A stretch of 64,000 bases of DNA from Holophagales bacterium (GTDB lineage Bacteria > Acidobacteriota > Thermoanaerobaculia > UBA5066), in contig JADKBZ010000018.1 of the NCBI GenBank assembly GCA_016714815.1, forward strand, positions 1 to 64,000, in the 5' to 3' direction. The position numbers and the translations under genes were made by a program. Shown here piece by piece: positions 60,350 through 64,000 of this stretch; within the stretch, counting starts at the first letter, position 1; each line of letters begins with the position of its first letter. The notes beneath the pieces were generated by a model. It made no database searches, had not been told where the DNA came from, and saw only the letters and a list, made by a program, of their open reading frames with translations.

Positions 60350-61476
60350 CCCTCGCGCGACTGACGGCCCCAGCGCCCCTCGTCGGGAAACCGGAGCCGG
60401 ATCCCCTCGGCGGCGACGGCCTCGGCCTCGAGGGCCCTCACACACTCGCGGTCGAACTGCGCCCCCGCCCTGTCGTGGAGGTAGCCGAACGCGTCTCCCG
60501 GGCTCCAGGCCTCTTTGTACGGCCGGACGCTCGTGAGGGCGTCGAAAACGTCTGCAACGGCGACGATTCGGGCCTCGATCGGGATCTCGTTTCCGAGGAG
60601 CCCGTCGGGGTATCCGCTCCCGTCGATCGCTTCGTGGTGCCGGAGGACGACGTTCCGGAGAACCAGGGCGTTCGGAAAGCTCTCGAGCCCCAGCTCGCCG
60701 AGGATGTCGTCGACGATCCCCGTCCCCTTCAGGACGTGGGTCTTCATCAGCTCGAACTCCTCGTCGTCGAGCCGCCCCTTCTTCAGGAGGATCCGGTCGG
60801 GAATGGCGACCTTGCCGATGTCGTGGAGCGGGGAGAAGAGGAAGAGGTACTCGACGAACTCGTCGGTGAATCCGCCGCTGCCCGAGAGCCGTCTCGCGAT
60901 GAGGCGGGCATAGCGGGACATCCGGTCCAGGTGCGCCCCCGTCTCCGGGTCGCGCTCGTGCGTGACGCGGGACGCGACCCTCACCGCCGCACCGAGCGTC
61001 CGGAGCGACGTGAGGCCGTGGAGGAGGATGAGGGCGATCAGCTGCCCGTACACCCGCAGCTTCTCGACGACGGAGGTCGTGAAGAGCGCGGGGCTCCGGG
61101 AATCGAAGAAGAGGAACCCCGCGAGGATTCCGTTGTCGTAAAAGGGCACCGTGTAGCTCGAGCGGTAGCCGAGCTCCAGGAGCCGGCGGCTGTGCTCGTG
61201 AACGGAGCCCGCGAAGACCGACAGGTCGTCGATCACCCGTGGCCGGCGCTCGCGCGCGAGCTCTCCCAGCGACGGGACGTCCTCCAGGAGGGCGTCGTAG
61301 TGGGCGAGAGGGCTTTCGCCGTCGGTGCTGTGGACGAACGTCTTCAACGCGTCCGTCTTCGGGTCGTAGAGGGCCGCCGCGATGCGGTCGATCCCTGCGA
61401 TCTCCCGAAGGAGGTTCCGGTGGAGAGCCTCGAGCTGCGGCTTGACGTCCCAGGGCGAGCAGCTGATCGGCGTCAT
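60331..61476 (-). CDS. GAF/HD-GYP cyclic-di-GMP phosphodiesterase-type protein
   Basis: The 381-residue protein has a GAF-like N-terminal domain (~10-155; LREIAGIDRIAAALYDP, FYDNGILAGFLFFDS) and an HD-GYP domain (~165-350). Metal-binding and signature residues are present: His182, HD at 218-219 (SPLHDIGKVAIPDRIL), His247, HHEAIDGSGYP (280-290) and VADVFDALTS. It should hydrolyse cyclic-di-GMP under control of the GAF ligand. AGGAGG lies upstream of ATG 61476. It is separated by 14 bases from the symporter gene upstream, so it may be co-transcribed with it. The nearby GGDEF-like protein may be a partner. Confidence 0.87.
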   Translation of the reverse strand: MTPISCSPWDVKPQLEALHRNLLREIAGIDRIAAALYDPKTDALKTFVHSTDGESPLAHYDALLEDVPSLGELARERRPRVIDDLSVFAGSVHEHSRRLLELGYRSSYTVPFYDNGILAGFLFFDSRSPALFTTSVVEKLRVYGQLIALILLHGLTSLRTLGAAVRVASRVTHERDPETGAHLDRMSRYARLIARRLSGSGGFTDEFVEYLFLFSPLHDIGKVAIPDRILLKKGRLDDEEFELMKTHVLKGTGIVDDILGELGLESFPNALVLRNVVLRHHEAIDGSGYPDGLLGNEIPIEARIVAVADVFDALTSVRPYKEAWSPGDAFGYLHDRAGAQFDRECVRALEAEAVAAEGIRLRFPDEGRWGRQSREGYTPDL

Positions 61477-61490
61477 GCGGAACTCCTCCT

Positions 61491-63200
61491 CTACGGACCC
61501 TCCGCGAGATTCTGCGCTCTTGACCCCGTGAACGGCGACACCGCCAGCGCGACAAGGACGACGACGATGCAGCCGAGGGCGTTCAGCCAGAGGAACGAGA
61601 CGTCGGTGAGAGCCCAGACGGCCACGACGGCGGCTTCCCCCGCCAGCGCGCCCCAGAAGGCGGCGCCCCCCTTCACCCGCGGCAGGTAGAAGGCCGTCAG
61701 GAAGACTCCCAGGATCGTGCCGTAGAAGAAGGAACCGAGGATGTTGACCGCCTCGACGAGCGTGCCGAGGCGGCTCGCGTACTGGGCGAAGACGATCGCG
61801 AAGAGGCCCCATGCGACCGTGAGTCCCTTCGAGATCGTCACGAGCTTCTCCTCGGACGAGTCCCTGCCGAAGTACCGCCGGTAGACGTCGACGACGGAGG
61901 TGGTCGAGAGGGCGTTCAGCTCGGCCGCGGTGGAGGACATCGACGCCGCGAAGATCGCCGCCAGGACGAGGCCGACGACGCCCGTCGGCAGGACGTCGAG
62001 GACGAAGCGGAGGAAGACGTAGTTCGTGTCCTTCCCTTCGCTCTTCGGGAGAGTCTCCTTCACGAGCGAGGCCGCGCGGGCCTTCACCTCGCCGGCACCC
62101 GCGTAGGCCGCACGGAGCGAGGTCTTGGCGGCGGCGAGGGCGTGCTCGTCGCCCGACTTCCCCGCCGCGACGAGCTTCAGGGCCTCGGCTCGGGTCGCTT
62201 CGGCGGCCTTCGCGTGCGCCGCCTCGAGCTGCGCCATCTCCGCGCCGCGCGGCCCTTCGGCCGCCTTCTTCGCTTCCACCGGGTTGAACCAGAGGGGCGG
62301 GGCGACGAACTGGTAGAAGGCGAAGACCATGGCTCCGACGAAGAGGATCGCGAACTGCATCGGCACCTTGACGAGGCCGTTGGCGAGAAGGCCGAGGCGG
62401 CTCTGCGCCACGGAACGCCCCGTGAGGTAGCGCTGCACCTGCGACTGGTCGGTGCCGAAATAGGAGAGGGAGAGGAACGTCCCGCCGATGAGGCCCGACC
62501 AGAGGTTGTAGCGGCTGTTCCAGTCGAACGAGGTGTCGACGGCGTTCATCCGGCCGAGCGCGCCGGAAACGAGGACCGCGTCGCCGAAGCCGACCCCGTC
62601 GGGGAGGACGCGGAAGAGCGCGACGAGGGCGACGCCCATCGCGACGAGGATGATGACCATCTGCTGGGTCTGCGTCTCGTTGACCGCCTTCGCCCCGCCG
62701 GAGGTCGTGTAGACGACGACGAGCCCGCCCGTGACGACCGTCGTCACCTGGATGCTCCAGCCGAGGAGGACGGAGAGGATGAGCGCCGGGGCGTAGATCG
62801 TCAGGCCGCAGGCGAGGCCCCGCTGGAGGAGGAAGAGAAAGGCGGTCAGCGTGCGGGTCTTCGGGTCGAAGCGCCCCTCGAGGTATTCGTAGGCCGTGTA
62901 GACCTTCAGCCGGTGGAAGAGCGGGACGACGGTGACGCAGAGGATCACCATCGCGAGGGGAAGGCCGAAGTAGAACTGGACGAAGCGCATCCCGTCGGCG
63001 TAGGCCTGCCCCGGGGTCGAGAGGAACGTGATGGCGCTCGCCTGCGTCGCCATGATCGAGAGCGCGACGGTCCACCAGGCCTGCGTGCGCCCGGCGAGGA
63101 GATACCCCTCGAGCCCCTTCTGCCGGCGGCTCCGCATCACGCCGTAGACGACGATGAAGAGGAGCGAGGCGCCGAGGACGACCCAGTCGAGCGCCCTCAA
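61491..63200 (-). CDS. Sodium:solute symporter (SSS family) with an Ala-rich cytoplasmic or periplasmic insert
   Basis: The 569-residue transporter has about thirteen helices and family hallmarks: the N-terminal SIMATQASAITFLSTPG sodium-site region, YEYLEGRF, YTTSGGAKAVNETQ and FGTDQSQVQRYL. An extra ~90-residue Ala/Glu/Lys-rich, coiled-coil-like segment (EAKKAAEG to LPKSEGKD) lies between helices. The start codon is TTG at 63200, chosen because it overlaps the stop of the 47-residue gene upstream (TTGA) and begins just before the first helix. The substrate cannot be predicted; close relatives move sugars, amino acids, urea or carboxylates. Confidence 0.85.
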   Translation of the reverse strand: MRALDWVVLGASLLFIVVYGVMRSRRQKGLEGYLLAGRTQAWWTVALSIMATQASAITFLSTPGQAYADGMRFVQFYFGLPLAMVILCVTVVPLFHRLKVYTAYEYLEGRFDPKTRTLTAFLFLLQRGLACGLTIYAPALILSVLLGWSIQVTTVVTGGLVVVYTTSGGAKAVNETQTQQMVIILVAMGVALVALFRVLPDGVGFGDAVLVSGALGRMNAVDTSFDWNSRYNLWSGLIGGTFLSLSYFGTDQSQVQRYLTGRSVAQSRLGLLANGLVKVPMQFAILFVGAMVFAFYQFVAPPLWFNPVEAKKAAEGPRGAEMAQLEAAHAKAAEATRAEALKLVAAGKSGDEHALAAAKTSLRAAYAGAGEVKARAASLVKETLPKSEGKDTNYVFLRFVLDVLPTGVVGLVLAAIFAASMSSTAAELNALSTTSVVDVYRRYFGRDSSEEKLVTISKGLTVAWGLFAIVFAQYASRLGTLVEAVNILGSFFYGTILGVFLTAFYLPRVKGGAAFWGALAGEAAVVAVWALTDVSFLWLNALGCIVVVLVALAVSPFTGSRAQNLAEGP

Positions 63201-63340
63201 CGGAACGTCCTCGCGAAGAGCCAGAAGAGAACGATCTCGAGGGCGAGAGCGCCGAGGACGACGGCGTAGAGAACGCCCCAGCGCCTCCCCACCGGCGGCG
63301 GCTCCTCGCGGACCTGGGGCCCGTTGGAAGGGTCAGTCAT
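63197..63340 (-). CDS. 47-residue single-helix membrane protein upstream of the symporter
   Basis: The frame from ATG 63340 encodes a polar N-terminus (MTDPSNGPQVREEPPPVGRR), one hydrophobic helix (VLYAVVLGALALEIVLFWLF) and a basic end (ARTFR). Its stop overlaps the symporter's TTG start by four bases. Position and architecture fit the small accessory subunits often found before SSS transporters. The codon use is coding-like and the overlap matches the coupling seen throughout the window. No family name is claimed. Confidence 0.65.
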   Translation of the reverse strand: MTDPSNGPQVREEPPPVGRRWGVLYAVVLGALALEIVLFWLFARTFR

Positions 63341-63394
63341 TCCGGAGATCCTGACATACGGCGGGCCCGGCAGGATTGCCTTCGGGCATCCGTG

Positions 63395-64000
63395 TCATCT
63401 GGAGCGCGAGGTCGTCCCCTGCTCCGCCCAGACGCGGTCCCAGCCGAGGCGCCGGGCGGTATTCAGGTTCACGGTACCGTCCTCGTTGTAGACCCCGCTC
63501 TCGATGAGGCTCCGTTTCTGCCTCTCGCTGAGGTATCCGGGAATCGTCGACGAAGCCGACTCCGGCCGGAACTCGTCGCCCTCGACGACGACCTGCCAGT
63601 CCTTGAAGGTCTTCCGGACCCCTTGCACCAGGTACGAGAACTCGCCGTCGCGGGTGCTCTCGACCTCGATGGAGTCGAGGCCGATGCGCGTCACTCCGAA
63701 TGCCGCCGCCCGGCCGATCGGCGTGACCTGCACGGTGAGCCCCTCCTCGTCGGTCACGAGGCGGAAGCTCTCGGGAACCTCGATGACGGCCACTCCCTTC
63801 ACGAACACCCCGCGGCCCCGGAAGTACGTCCCCGCCTCGGGCCCCTCCAGCGCGACGTACCGGATCACCGTCCCGGCCCTGTACGGGTGGGGATCGACGA
63901 ACGGCTTGGTCCCGGTGGCCCCCAGGTTGCCGCTCGCGAAGACACCATACGTGGTGTCCACGCCGAGGCTGCCCGCCGACTGGAGGCTGTTACCCGCTGC
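63395..64000 (-). CDS. C-terminal part of a probable surface protein (5' end outside window)
   Basis: The frame is open from the right edge to a stop at 63395, ~201 residues. The part seen has VDTTYGVFASGNLGATGTKPF, then RAGTVIRYVALEGPEAGTYFRGRG, VIEVPESFRLVTDEEGLTVQVTP and a C-terminal helical region ending in RRLGWDRVWAEQG. This resembles the chaperone-like end regions of long fibrous, repeat-rich secreted proteins (phage-tail or trimeric-adhesin-like) common in Acidobacteria. Its Gly-rich upstream edge (AGNSLQSAGSLG) suits a repeat stalk. Because the start is missing, total length and export signal are unknown. Confidence 0.6.
   Translation of the reverse strand, partial: AAGNSLQSAGSLGVDTTYGVFASGNLGATGTKPFVDPHPYRAGTVIRYVALEGPEAGTYFRGRGVFVKGVAVIEVPESFRLVTDEEGLTVQVTPIGRAAAFGVTRIGLDSIEVESTRDGEFSYLVQGVRKTFKDWQVVVEGDEFRPESASSTIPGYLSERQKRSLIESGVYNEDGTVNLNTARRLGWDRVWAEQGTTSRSR

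Overview
The window is very G+C-rich bacterial DNA (about 70% by eye). Genes are packed tightly, and many consecutive ones share a 4-base stop/start overlap (ATGA, GTGA, TTGA, once apparently CTGA). LpxB, LpxD, WaaA, a heptosyltransferase and a FadL-type porin show a diderm with lipopolysaccharide. DUF2202, DUF2911, a serine/threonine kinase with a large sensor half, an exosortase-type C-terminal anchor and a PFOR gene beside a dihydroorotate-dehydrogenase-like gene together suggest an Acidobacteriota-like lineage. That placement is inference, because no rRNA or other marker gene is present. No tRNA, rRNA, CRISPR array, prophage or intact insertion sequence was seen.

Layout. 0-0.6 kb: a DUF2202 ferritin-like protein running off the left edge. 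0.8-10.6 kb: a sulfur-compound reductase locus. An NtrC-type two-component pair is divergent from a PhsABC/PsrABC-type molybdoenzyme, two YeeE/YedE sulfur-transport proteins (one fused to a Cys-less rhodanese domain) and a FadL-type porin, with a sigma-54-like promoter in between. 10.6-16 kb: a broken peptide-transporter binding protein, dodecin, and a two-gene beta-oxidation operon. 16-22.8 kb: a two-gene module of an M48-like metallopeptidase and a 1843-residue pseudokinase-like/DUF4011/SF1-helicase/nuclease-like/WGR protein, a possible defence system. 22.9-32 kb: an LPS core and export operon (glycosyltransferases, LPS kinase, MsbA-like ABC exporter) meeting a convergent waaA. 32-43 kb: a long lipid A operon holding lpxB and lpxD. 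It also holds what looks like a dedicated fatty-acid synthesis set (dehydratase, two ketosynthases, an AcpXL-like carrier protein, a FabL-type enoyl reductase, an LpxL-like acyltransferase), ending in a heptosyltransferase and a 75-bp hairpin repeat array. 43-48.5 kb: a subtilase and an ABC transporter. 48.7-53.3 kb: pyruvate:ferredoxin oxidoreductase and a DHOD-like protein. 53.3-54.2 kb: gene-free DNA with repeats. 54.2-64 kb: signalling genes (degenerate GGDEF, Ser/Thr kinase, HD-GYP), DUF2911, a sodium:solute symporter with a 47-residue partner, and the C-terminus of a probable surface protein.

Several otherwise well-conserved genes are interrupted by single-base indels, often in short G or C runs. 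Eight are affected, with about eleven indels in the PFOR gene alone. This pattern fits consensus errors better than real decay, so the 'frameshifted' labels below should be read with that in mind.
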